Below, piece after piece: positions 9,047 through 16,552 of a DNA stretch of 64,000 nt. The stretch covers positions 1,860,001-1,924,000 of the forward strand of contig NZ_JASZYB010000001.1 in assembly GCF_030317205.1 (NCBI RefSeq), read 5' to 3'. The notes under the pieces were generated by a model. That model made no database searches, was not told the DNA's origin, and was given only the letters and a program-made list of their open reading frames with translations. Origin of the DNA: Variovorax sp. J2L1-78. Its GTDB lineage: Bacteria; Pseudomonadota; Gammaproteobacteria; Burkholderiales; Burkholderiaceae_C. Made by a program: the position numbers and the translations under genes. Within the stretch, counting starts at the first letter, position 1; the number at the start of each line of letters is the position of its first letter.

Positions 9047-10227
9047 CAGATCGCCTCCGTCGCGCGCAGTGCCGCGATGTCGGCCGCGCTGCGCCCCAGC
9101 GACTGCAGGATCGCCTCGGTGTGCTCACCCACCGCCGGGATCGGGTCCATGCGGTAGTCGAAGGCGCTTTGCCGGCCGGGCGGCAACAGCGCCGGAATGG
9201 CGCCGGCCGGCGAGCCCACCTCGCGCCAGCGCTCGCGTGCCTGCAACTGCGGGTGCGCCCACAGCCCGGCCATGTCGTTCATGCGCGCGTTGGCGATCTG
9301 CGCGGCGTCGAGCCGCTCCAGCACCTGCGCACTGCTCATGACAGAGAAGGTGTCGAGGATGATGGCCTTGAGCGCGTCACGGTGTTCGTTGCGCTTTGCG
9401 TTGGCGTTGAAGCGCGGGTCGCTCGCGAGCGCCGGCCGCAGCAAGACCTTCTCGCAGAAGACGCGCCACTCGCGTTCGTTCTGCAGACCCAGCATCACGG
9501 TGCCGCCATCACCAGCAGCGAAGGGGCCGTAGGGGTAGATGGTCGCGTGCGATGCGGCGCTGCGCGGCGGCGGCGTCGCGCCCTGGTAGGCGTAGTACAT
9601 CGGGAAGCCCATCCACTCGGCGAGCGATTCGAGCATCGACACGTCGACGTGCGAGCCCTGGCCGGTCTTGCCCCGCTGCAGCAGCGCGGCGAGCACACCG
9701 GTGTACGCGTACATGCCCGCGGCGATGTCGGCGATCGAGTTGCCCGACTTGCAGGGCTCGTCGGGCGTGCCGGTGACCGAGAGGAAGCCGGCCTCGCTCT
9801 GGATCAGCAGGTCGTAGGCCTTCTTGTCGCGGTACGGGCCGTCGCCGCCATAGCCCGAGATGTCGCAGACGATGAGCGACGGGTGCCGGGCCTGCAGCAC
9901 GTCGTAGCCCAGGCCCATGCGCGCCGCGGCGCCCGGCGCGAGGTTCTGCACCAGCACGTCGGCGCCGGCGATCAGCTCCTGCAGCACGGCCAGCGCGGCC
10001 GGCTGCTTGAGGTCGAGCGTGAGGCTTTCCTTCGACCGGTTGACCCAGACGAAGTGAGAGGCCTCGCCATCGACGCGTTGGTCGTACGCACGCGCGAAGT
10101 CGCCGACACCGGGGCGCTCGACCTTGATGACGCGCGCGCCCAGGTCGGCGAGCTGGCGGGTGCAGAACGGCGCCGCGATGGCGTGTTCGAGGGAGATGAC
10201 GGTGATGCCGTCGAGCGGTCGGGTCAT
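9046..10227 (-). CDS. ict: CaiB/BaiF class III CoA-transferase, probable itaconate CoA-transferase
   Basis: 393-residue class III acyl-CoA transferase that moves CoA from a donor such as succinyl-CoA to the substrate acid. N-terminal LDGITVISLEHAIAAPFCTRQLADLGARVIKVE is the family opening. The likely catalytic Asp is D167 in SIADIAAGMYAYTG, matching the Asp that forms the acyl-anhydride in formyl-CoA transferase. It sits 7 bases after the acyl-CoA dehydrogenase and is coupled to the PrpD gene. With the hydratase and lyase it completes an itaconate to itaconyl-CoA to citramalyl-CoA route. Mesaconate or methylsuccinate as substrate cannot be excluded. Confidence 0.82.
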   Translation of the reverse strand: MTRPLDGITVISLEHAIAAPFCTRQLADLGARVIKVERPGVGDFARAYDQRVDGEASHFVWVNRSKESLTLDLKQPAALAVLQELIAGADVLVQNLAPGAAARMGLGYDVLQARHPSLIVCDISGYGGDGPYRDKKAYDLLIQSEAGFLSVTGTPDEPCKSGNSIADIAAGMYAYTGVLAALLQRGKTGQGSHVDVSMLESLAEWMGFPMYYAYQGATPPPRSAASHATIYPYGPFAAGDGGTVMLGLQNEREWRVFCEKVLLRPALASDPRFNANAKRNEHRDALKAIILDTFSVMSSAQVLERLDAAQIANARMNDMAGLWAHPQLQARERWREVGSPAGAIPALLPPGRQSAFDYRMDPIPAVGEHTEAILQSLGRSAADIAALRATEAI

Positions 10228-10234
10228 GGCAGCC

Positions 10235-11404
10235 TCAGAACGATCGGGGGAGGCCCAGCAAATGCTCGGCCACGTAGGAATGGATCAGGTTGGTCGAGAT
10301 CGGCGCCACCTGGTAGAGCCGCGTCTCGCGGAACTTGCGCTCGACGTCGTATTCGCAGGCGAAGCCGAAGCCGCCATGCGTCTGCAGGCAGGTGTTGGCG
10401 GCCTCCCAGCTCGCCTTGGCCGCGAGGTACTTGGCCATGTTGGCCTCGGCACCGCAGGGCTGGCCGGCGTCGAACAGCGCGCAGGCCTTCCAGCGCATGA
10501 GGTTGGCCGCTTCGGTCTCGATGTAGTCGGCCGCGATGGGGAACTGCACGCCCTGGTTCTGGCCGATGGGCCGGCCGAACACCTGGCGGTCGCTCGCGTA
10601 TCGCCGCGCGCGGTCGACGAACCAGTAGGCGTCGCCGATGCACTCGGCCGCGATCAAGGTGCGCTCGGCGTTGAGCCCGTCGAGGATGTACTTGAAGCCC
10701 TTGCCCTCTTCGCCGATCAGGTTCTCCGCCGGGATCTCGAGGTTGTCGAAGAACACCTCGTTGGTCTCGTGGTTCACCATGTTCTGGATAGGGCGAACCG
10801 TCATCCCACGGCCGATGGCCTGCGCGAGGTCGACGATGAAGATCGACATGCCCTCGGACTTCTTCTTGACCTCGGCCAGCGGCGTGGTGCGCGCCAGCAG
10901 GATCATCAGGTCGGAATGCTGGATGCGCGAGATCCACACCTTCTGGCCGTTGACGACGTAGCGGTCGCACTGGCGCACCGCGGTGGTCTTGAGCTGCGTG
11001 GTGTCGGTGCCGGTGGTCGGCTCGGTCACGGCCATCGACTGCAGGCGCAGCTCGCCGGTTGCGATCTTCGGCAGGTACTGGCGCTTCTGCGCCTCGCTGC
11101 CGTGACGCAGCAGCGTGCCCATGTTGTACATCTGGCCGTGGCACGAGCCCGCGTTGCCGCCGGAGAAGTTGATCTCTTCCATGATCACCGAAGCCTCGGT
11201 CAGGCCGAGGCCGGAGCCGCCGTAGTCCGCGGGGATCAGCGCGGCCAGCCAGCCGGCCTGGGTGAGCGCGTCGACGAAGGCCTCGGGGTAGCCGCGCTCG
11301 TGGTCGACCTTCTGCCAGTAGGCGGCGTCGAAGCGGCCGCACAGGTCGCGCAAGGCCTCGCGCATGGGCTGGTGGGTGTCGGGTGTCGGGATCTGGGTTT
11401 TCAT
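10235..11404 (-). CDS. Acyl-CoA dehydrogenase
   Basis: 389-residue FAD-dependent acyl-CoA dehydrogenase of usual length. Visible are the FAD/substrate motif AVTEPTTGTDTTQLKTTA, the VNGQKVWIS strand, and the C-terminal THGGFGFACEYDVERKFRETRLYQVAPIS segment typical of the family. It would introduce a double bond next to the CoA thioester, for example methylsuccinyl-CoA to mesaconyl- or itaconyl-CoA, widening the operon's substrate range. Only 4 bases separate its start from the upstream hydratase stop. An acyl-CoA dehydrogenase occupies a similar place in the Pseudomonas aeruginosa itaconate operon. Confidence 0.88.
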   Translation of the reverse strand: MKTQIPTPDTHQPMREALRDLCGRFDAAYWQKVDHERGYPEAFVDALTQAGWLAALIPADYGGSGLGLTEASVIMEEINFSGGNAGSCHGQMYNMGTLLRHGSEAQKRQYLPKIATGELRLQSMAVTEPTTGTDTTQLKTTAVRQCDRYVVNGQKVWISRIQHSDLMILLARTTPLAEVKKKSEGMSIFIVDLAQAIGRGMTVRPIQNMVNHETNEVFFDNLEIPAENLIGEEGKGFKYILDGLNAERTLIAAECIGDAYWFVDRARRYASDRQVFGRPIGQNQGVQFPIAADYIETEAANLMRWKACALFDAGQPCGAEANMAKYLAAKASWEAANTCLQTHGGFGFACEYDVERKFRETRLYQVAPISTNLIHSYVAEHLLGLPRSF

Positions 11405-11408
11405 GCGG

Positions 11409-12284
11409 TCAATCGTGGAGGGTGGCGCTCGCCTGCATCGTGAGCCAGCCGTCGGCGTCCTCGCCCCACAGGCGGAAGGCCTTGCCGTCGGCGTCGGGCC
11501 GGCCGTGCAGGCTGAAGCGGGCGATGTCGAAGGTGGGCCGCAGCGCGCGGAATTCGAAGCGCGAGAGCGTCGCGCCGGGCCGCTGGCGGCGCAGCAGGTC
11601 GACCAGCAGCGTGGCGATCAGCGGGCCGTGCACGATCAGGCCCGGATAGCCCTCGACCTCGGTCACGTAGCGCCGGTCGTAGTGGATGCGGTGGCCGTTG
11701 AAGGTGAGCGCGGAGTAGCGGAACAGCAGCACGTCGTCGGGCACGATCTCACGGCTGAAAGCGGCATCGCCCGGTGCGGACGTGGGCGACGGCGGCACCT
11801 CGTCGGGTGCAGCAGCGGCCCGGTAGACGATGTCGTGCTCCTCCGTCAGCGCCAGGCCGCGCGCGTTGCACACCTCGTGGCGCACCAGCACGAAGACCAG
11901 CTCGCCGGTGCGGCCGACCTTGTGCGTCACCGAGACGATCGTCGAGGTGCGCGTCGCCGCCTCGCCCACCCGCAACGGATTGGCCGGCTCCCACGCGAGG
12001 CGCCCGCCGGCCCACATGCGGCGCGGCAGCGGCACCGGCGGCAGGAAGCCGCCGCGCTTCGCATGGCCGTCCGCACCGATCTCCGACTGGCGGTGGTGCG
12101 GCAGGAAATAGAGCCAGTGCCAGAGCTCGGGCAGCCGCGTGCCGGCGGCAGGCGCCGCATCGTCGCGGTCGAGCGTGGCCGACAGCGCGCGCACGGGGGC
12201 GGCGGTGATGTCGTCGTGCAGCGTCTCGCTGCGGCCTTGCCACGCCTGCAGCGCGGCGATGTCGTCGGGGGTCAGCATGGCCAT
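11409..12284 (-). CDS. ich: MaoC/FAS1-like acyl-CoA hydratase, probable itaconyl-CoA hydratase
   Basis: 291 residues, a fused double-hotdog dehydratase. The C-terminal half has the hydratase-2 catalytic motif at H198-R-I-H-Y-D203 followed by YPGLIVHGPL. The N-terminal half (WLYFLPHHRQSEIGADGHAKRGGFLPP) resembles mesaconyl-C4-CoA/itaconyl-CoA hydratases. ATG 12284 is chosen because it overlaps the upstream Bug stop as TGATG; further upstream extension has no family match. It would add water to itaconyl-CoA to give citramalyl-CoA. Specificity is inferred from context. Confidence 0.8.
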   Translation of the reverse strand: MAMLTPDDIAALQAWQGRSETLHDDITAAPVRALSATLDRDDAAPAAGTRLPELWHWLYFLPHHRQSEIGADGHAKRGGFLPPVPLPRRMWAGGRLAWEPANPLRVGEAATRTSTIVSVTHKVGRTGELVFVLVRHEVCNARGLALTEEHDIVYRAAAAPDEVPPSPTSAPGDAAFSREIVPDDVLLFRYSALTFNGHRIHYDRRYVTEVEGYPGLIVHGPLIATLLVDLLRRQRPGATLSRFEFRALRPTFDIARFSLHGRPDADGKAFRLWGEDADGWLTMQASATLHD

Positions 12285-13261
12285 CAGTCCACCGCCGCGC
12301 CGGACGACTTCACGATGCGCGCCCACTTCGCGAGGTCGGTCTGCAGCAGCGCGGCGAACTGTTCGGGCGTGGTCGGCGCCGCGATCTCGACGCCCTGCTG
12401 CTCGAGCTTCTCGCGCAGGTCGGGCATGGCGAGCGCCTTGCGCGTGCCGTCCTGCAAGGTGGTCTGCACATCGGCCGGCAGTCCTGCGGGCGCGAACAGG
12501 CCGATCCAGAGCGTGCCGTTGTAGCCCGGCACCGACTCGGCGATGGGCGGCACATCGGGCAGCGATGGCGAGCGCTTCTCGCCGCTGACGGCCAGCGCGC
12601 GCAGCTTGCCGCTCCTGATGTGCGGCAGCGCCGACGGGAGGCTGGCGAACACGATCGGCAGCTGGCCGCCGAGCACGTCGTTGATGGCCGGCGCCACGCC
12701 CTTGTAGGGCACGTGCTGCAGCTGGATGCCGGCCATGTTGTTGAGCATCTCGCCCAGCAGGTGGTTGAGCGTGCCGTTGCCGGCCGAGGCGTACTGGTAG
12801 TTGGCGTCCTTGCGCTTGGCCAGTGCGAGGAACTCGTTGAGCGTCTTCGCCGGGAACGCCGGGTTGACCAGCAGCACGTTGGGCACCGCACCGATCAGGC
12901 CGACCGGCCGGAAGTCCTTCACCGGGTCGAAGCCGGGGTTCTTGTAGAGCGCCGGGTTGATGGCCTGGCTGCTGCTGATCGTCATGAGCAGCGTGTAGCC
13001 GTCCTTCGGCGCCTTGGCCACCAGTTGCGTGCCGATGTTGCCGCCCGCACCGGGCCGGTTGTCGACGACCACGCTGGCGTTCATCACCTCGCCCAGCTTC
13101 TGTCCAACCAGCCGGCCGACGATGTCGTTGGTGCCGCCGGCGGCCTGCGGCACGACCAGCGTGACGGGGCGCGACGGGTAGGCGGCCTGGGCCGTGGCCG
13201 GGGCGGCTTGCAGCAGGCTGGCGCTGACGGCCAGACCCAGCGCGAGGGCGCGAAGTTGCAT
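12284..13261 (-). CDS. Bug/TctC family periplasmic receptor (2), first gene of catabolic operon
   Basis: 325 residues with a signal peptide ending APATAQA, then YPSRPVTLVVPQAAGGTNDIVGR and VVVDNRPGAGGNIGTQLVA, the Bug signature strands. The ATG at 13261 follows a good ribosome site (CAGGAG, 7-base gap). It is the promoter-proximal gene, reading away from the LysR gene across a 109-base intergenic region that carries a palindromic operator candidate. It likely captures the pathway's acid substrate in the periplasm. The partner membrane subunits must be encoded elsewhere. Confidence 0.9.
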   Translation of the reverse strand: MQLRALALGLAVSASLLQAAPATAQAAYPSRPVTLVVPQAAGGTNDIVGRLVGQKLGEVMNASVVVDNRPGAGGNIGTQLVAKAPKDGYTLLMTISSSQAINPALYKNPGFDPVKDFRPVGLIGAVPNVLLVNPAFPAKTLNEFLALAKRKDANYQYASAGNGTLNHLLGEMLNNMAGIQLQHVPYKGVAPAINDVLGGQLPIVFASLPSALPHIRSGKLRALAVSGEKRSPSLPDVPPIAESVPGYNGTLWIGLFAPAGLPADVQTTLQDGTRKALAMPDLREKLEQQGVEIAAPTTPEQFAALLQTDLAKWARIVKSSGAAVD

Positions 13262-13335
13262 GTGTTTGTCTCCTGAATGCTTTGCATGGTGGCCGCTGCG
13301 ATGGCGCGGCGCAATCTGCGAATTCGGAACCGAGT

Positions 13336-13352
13336 CTTCGGAGATTCCGAAG
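13336..13352. promoter_or_regulatory. LysR-type operator candidate between LysR gene and catabolic operon
   Basis: Perfect 7-base inverted repeat CTTCGGA-GAT-TCCGAAG containing a T-N11-A core (13338-13350), the classic LysR recognition layout. An extra half-site (ATTCGGA) lies about 15 bases to the left. It sits 19 bases before the LysR start and 75 bases before the divergent Bug start, so it could serve both autoregulation and operon activation. Function is inferred. Confidence 0.6.
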
Positions 13353-13370
13353 GCTCGACTACGATGCCGC

Positions 13371-14279
13371 ATGCACTTCGACATGAACGACCTGCGGCTG
13401 TACGTCGCCACGGCCGAGCTGGGCAACCTCACGCGGGCGGCCGAACGGCAGCACCTGTCGCTGGCCGCGGCGAGCGCGCGCATCAAGGCGCTGGAAGCGC
13501 AGTGCGGCCTGCCGCTGCTCACGCGAGAGGCGCGCGGCGTCAGGCTGCTGCCGCAGGGCGAGGCCTTCCTGCACCACGCGCGGCTGATGCTCAACCAGAC
13601 CGATCGCCTGCGCGACGAACTGCTGGCCTACGGCGGCGGGTTGCGCGGCCATCTGCGGGTGTTCGCCAACACCACGGCGGTGACCGACTTTCTGCCCGAG
13701 CTGCTGCCCGCCTTTCTTGCCGCCCACCCGCGCATCAACGTCGACCTTCAGGAAAAACCGAATGCTCAGATCCCGCGCGGCGTGCTGGAGGGACGGGCCG
13801 ACATCGGCATCGTCGCCGGCGATGTGGACACGCTGGGCCTGGAGGCGATCCACTTCAGCACCGACCGGCTGGTGCTCGCCACCTCACGCAAGCACCGCTT
13901 CGCGCGGCGTCGGCGCATCGCCTTCGCCGAGACGCTGGACGAAGACGCGGTCGGCATGCAGCCAGGCAGCACGCTGCAGGCCTTCCTGGCGCAGATCACC
14001 GAACATCTCGGCCGCCGCCAGAAGCTGCGCATCCAGCTCGCGAGCTTCGACGCCATGTGCCGGATGATCGGCAGCGGCGTCGGCATCGGCGTGGTGCCCG
14101 AGTCGGCCGTGCGCCGCAACCAGCAGAGCATGCAGCTGGCGCTGATCGAGCTGAGCGACGCCTGGAGCGTGCGCGAGCGCTACCTGCTGATGCGCGATCG
14201 CGCGAGCCTGCCCATCTATGCGGCTGCGCTGGTCGATGCACTGTGTGCGCACTATGCGCAGCCGGCCGTTCATCCGTGA
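13371..14279 (+). CDS. LysR family transcriptional regulator, divergent to itaconate-type operon (RipR-like)
   Basis: 302 residues. The N-terminal winged helix reads DLRLYVATAELGNLTRAAERQHLSLAAASARIKALEAQ, followed by a periplasmic-binding-protein-like inducer domain (about residues 90-295). ATG 13371 is used; MNDL at 13383 is an alternative. It is transcribed away from the CoA-dependent catabolic operon and shares its control region, the standard arrangement for a LysR activator of the adjacent genes. The inducer is probably the pathway acid or its CoA ester, by analogy with the regulator beside the P. aeruginosa itaconate genes. Confidence 0.88.
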   Translation: MHFDMNDLRLYVATAELGNLTRAAERQHLSLAAASARIKALEAQCGLPLLTREARGVRLLPQGEAFLHHARLMLNQTDRLRDELLAYGGGLRGHLRVFANTTAVTDFLPELLPAFLAAHPRINVDLQEKPNAQIPRGVLEGRADIGIVAGDVDTLGLEAIHFSTDRLVLATSRKHRFARRRRIAFAETLDEDAVGMQPGSTLQAFLAQITEHLGRRQKLRIQLASFDAMCRMIGSGVGIGVVPESAVRRNQQSMQLALIELSDAWSVRERYLLMRDRASLPIYAAALVDALCAHYAQPAVHP

Positions 14280-14316
14280 CCGCCTGAATGCATCGCGACC
14301 GGGGCCGCTCGGCGCA

Positions 14317-15363
14317 TCACTTCCCCGCAGCCACCGCCCCGCCTTCGCCTTTGAGCAGCGCGACCTGCCGCGCATAGGTCTGCTCGATGAGCTGCAGCCT
14401 TGCCTGCTTCGCGGCGTCGCTCACCCAGGAAGCATTCATGGCGCGTTGCCAGGCCAGCTGGTATTCCAGCTCGGCGGCGGGCAGCAGCGCGGTGTCGTCC
14501 TCGGCTTCGTAGCCGAGCGAGGCGTGCAGCGACTTGAGCACGACGCGCTCGGCATCGCCACGCGGCCCGCTGGCGCGGCCATAGCCGGCGAGAAAGGCCT
14601 GGAGCCGCCGATGGAGTTCGGGGGGGGCGTCTCGTCGCAGGACGATCTGCGCTTGCGGCGTGGGGGCCGATGTCCAGATCACCTGCAACCGTGCGGCCTC
14701 GACCGGGAACTGCTCGCGAAAGCGTTCCAGGTCGGTGGTGTTGTTGGTCGCCACGTCGGCATCGCCATTGGCCACGGCCAGCGCCGTGGCCTGATGCGTG
14801 TCGACCAGCTCGCTGCGGAACGCCGTCTCGATGGCGATCCGGTTCGGCAGGAACAGCTCCACCTGCGGCAGGATGAAGCCGGAGACCGAACGGCTGTCCC
14901 CGCGGGCCAGTCGCCAGCGGCCGGGGTTCCCCAGCAGGTCGGCCAGGTTGGTGAGTGCGCCATCCTTGCGCACCAGCAGGACCGCGCGATGGTCCGCATC
15001 GCCCCCATGCCGCCGCACCTCCGCCAGCACGCGCATGCGCCCCTGCGTGACCGCGTCGAGCGCCATCTTGGCGGTGAGCATGGCGATGTCGACCTCGTCG
15101 CGCTGGAGCGCCTGGCCGAGCGATTCGTACGATGTGACCGAGAACCCCGTGACCGGCCGTCCGATGGCGCGGCCCATGTCGGCCAGCAGCGGCGCCCACC
15201 GGTCGCGCGACTCGACCGCGCCCCCGAAGGGCAGGATGCCAAAGCGCAGCGGGGTCGGCGACGACGCCACCGGCCGCGCACCGCCTTGCGCCCACGCGGC
15301 GCCGGCCCACGCCAGCGACAACGCGCACGCGCATCGGCACAGCGCGATGCGCCGGGTCGGCAT
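14317..15363 (-). CDS. PhnD-like periplasmic substrate-binding protein (A)
   Basis: 348 residues with a signal peptide ending GAAWAQG. The body is a phosphate/phosphonate-binding (PhnD) type periplasmic protein: LRFGILPFGGAVESRDRWAPLLADM, FSVTSYESLGQAL, DEVDIAMLTAKMALDAV and NGDADVATNNTTDLERF. It is a paralogue of the next gene upstream and the two are co-oriented with a 22-base gap. No ABC permease or ATPase is nearby, and a hybrid kinase lies on the other side of the divergent promoter. This favours a sensory role, as with the PhnD-like input domain of TtrS-type kinases, over transport. Confidence 0.8.
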   Translation of the reverse strand: MPTRRIALCRCACALSLAWAGAAWAQGGARPVASSPTPLRFGILPFGGAVESRDRWAPLLADMGRAIGRPVTGFSVTSYESLGQALQRDEVDIAMLTAKMALDAVTQGRMRVLAEVRRHGGDADHRAVLLVRKDGALTNLADLLGNPGRWRLARGDSRSVSGFILPQVELFLPNRIAIETAFRSELVDTHQATALAVANGDADVATNNTTDLERFREQFPVEAARLQVIWTSAPTPQAQIVLRRDAPPELHRRLQAFLAGYGRASGPRGDAERVVLKSLHASLGYEAEDDTALLPAAELEYQLAWQRAMNASWVSDAAKQARLQLIEQTYARQVALLKGEGGAVAAGK

Positions 15364-15385
15364 GGTGTGACGCGAGGCCGGGCGG

Positions 15386-16444
15386 CTAGCGCTCGGCACG
15401 CAAGGCTTCCCGCTGCTCGGCATAGCTGCTCTCGATGCGCTGCAGGCGCGCCTGCTTGGCCGCCTCGTTGACCCACTGCGCGGTGTTCGCGTTCTGCTTG
15501 GCCAGCTGGTAGGCCAGCGTCGCCGCGGGCAGCAGCGAGCTGTTGTCGGCGGCGACGAAGCCGGCGAGGTCGTGAAGGGCCTTGAGGTAGCCACGTTCGG
15601 TGTCGCCGCGCGGCCCGGCGCTGCGCGCGTAGTCGACCAGGAAGGCCTGCACCTTGCGCCGGAACTCGGGTGGGTCGTCGCGCCGCACCACGATCTGCGC
15701 ATGCGGAATGATGTCCGACTCCCAGATCACCTGCAGGCGCGCGGCCTCCGCCGGGAACTGCAACCGGAAGCGTTCGAAATCGGCCGAGTTGTTGGTGGCG
15801 ACGTCGGCCTCGCCGTTGGCCACGGCCAGGGCGGTGAATTGGTGCGTACCCACCACCTCGCTCAGGAAGCGGGTTTCCATCGCGATGTGGTTGGGCAGGA
15901 AGAGCTGAAGCTGCGGCACGATGAAACCCGAGACCGAGCGGCTCTCGCCCCGCGCCAGGCGCCAGCGCTCAGGCTCGGCCAGCAGTCCCTTGAGCGTGGT
16001 GAAGGGGCCGGTCTTGCGCGTGAGCAGCAGCGCACGGTAGCCCGGCAAGCCATCGTGCCGCGTGACCTGCGCCACCACACGCATGCCGCGCTGGGTGACG
16101 GCATCGAGCGCCATGCGCCCCGACAGGAAGGCCATGTCGACCTCGTTGCGCTGGATCGCCTGCTCCAGCGCCTCGTACGAGGTGACCGACAGCACCCGGA
16201 TCGGCCGCCCGACGGCGCGGCTGAGATCGGCCAGCACCGGGTCCCAGTCGTTGCGCGATTCGAAGGCGCCGCCCAGCGGCAGGATCCCGAAGCGCAGCGG
16301 CACCGGTGCCGCACTGCCACCCTGCGCCCAGGCGCCGGCCTGACACGCCACCGCCAGCAGTACGGTAGCGAGCGCGCGCCACACCGCTTGCGAACCGTCG
16401 CGGCGGCCCCCAGAGGTCGTGAAGCGGAGGGAATCTGCAGACAT
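15386..16444 (-). CDS. PhnD-like periplasmic substrate-binding protein (B)
   Basis: 352 residues, paralogue of protein A, with near-identical blocks LRFGILPLGGAFESRNDWDPVLADL, LARGESRSVSGF and ALAVANGEADVATNNSADFERF. The N-terminus has a hydrophobic secretion segment (TVLLAVACQAGAWAQG) after about 25 polar residues; ATG 16444 is the only nearby ATG. An open frame continues far upstream antisense to the kinase gene but is not credible coding. It is divergent from the kinase gene with 108 bases between starts. Ligand unknown; an anionic molecule is likely by fold. Confidence 0.8.
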   Translation of the reverse strand: MSADSLRFTTSGGRRDGSQAVWRALATVLLAVACQAGAWAQGGSAAPVPLRFGILPLGGAFESRNDWDPVLADLSRAVGRPIRVLSVTSYEALEQAIQRNEVDMAFLSGRMALDAVTQRGMRVVAQVTRHDGLPGYRALLLTRKTGPFTTLKGLLAEPERWRLARGESRSVSGFIVPQLQLFLPNHIAMETRFLSEVVGTHQFTALAVANGEADVATNNSADFERFRLQFPAEAARLQVIWESDIIPHAQIVVRRDDPPEFRRKVQAFLVDYARSAGPRGDTERGYLKALHDLAGFVAADNSSLLPAATLAYQLAKQNANTAQWVNEAAKQARLQRIESSYAEQREALRAER

Positions 16445-16460
16445 CGGACGGGAAGACGGG

Positions 16461-16478
16461 GTCCGCCAAACGGCGGAC
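16461..16478. promoter_or_regulatory. Perfect inverted repeat in the divergent binding-protein/kinase control region
   Basis: GTCCGCC-AAAC-GGCGGAC, a perfect 7-base palindrome with a 4-base loop, 17 bases upstream of the PhnD-like B start. It could be an operator or a leader hairpin in that gene's mRNA. No run of T follows it in either direction. Confidence 0.4.
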
Positions 16479-16552
16479 TGGTCAATGCAGAGTGTCAGGA
16501 ACACAATTAGAAACCAACTCTGCGCCAGTTTTGTGACCTTTTTCACTGCGTC

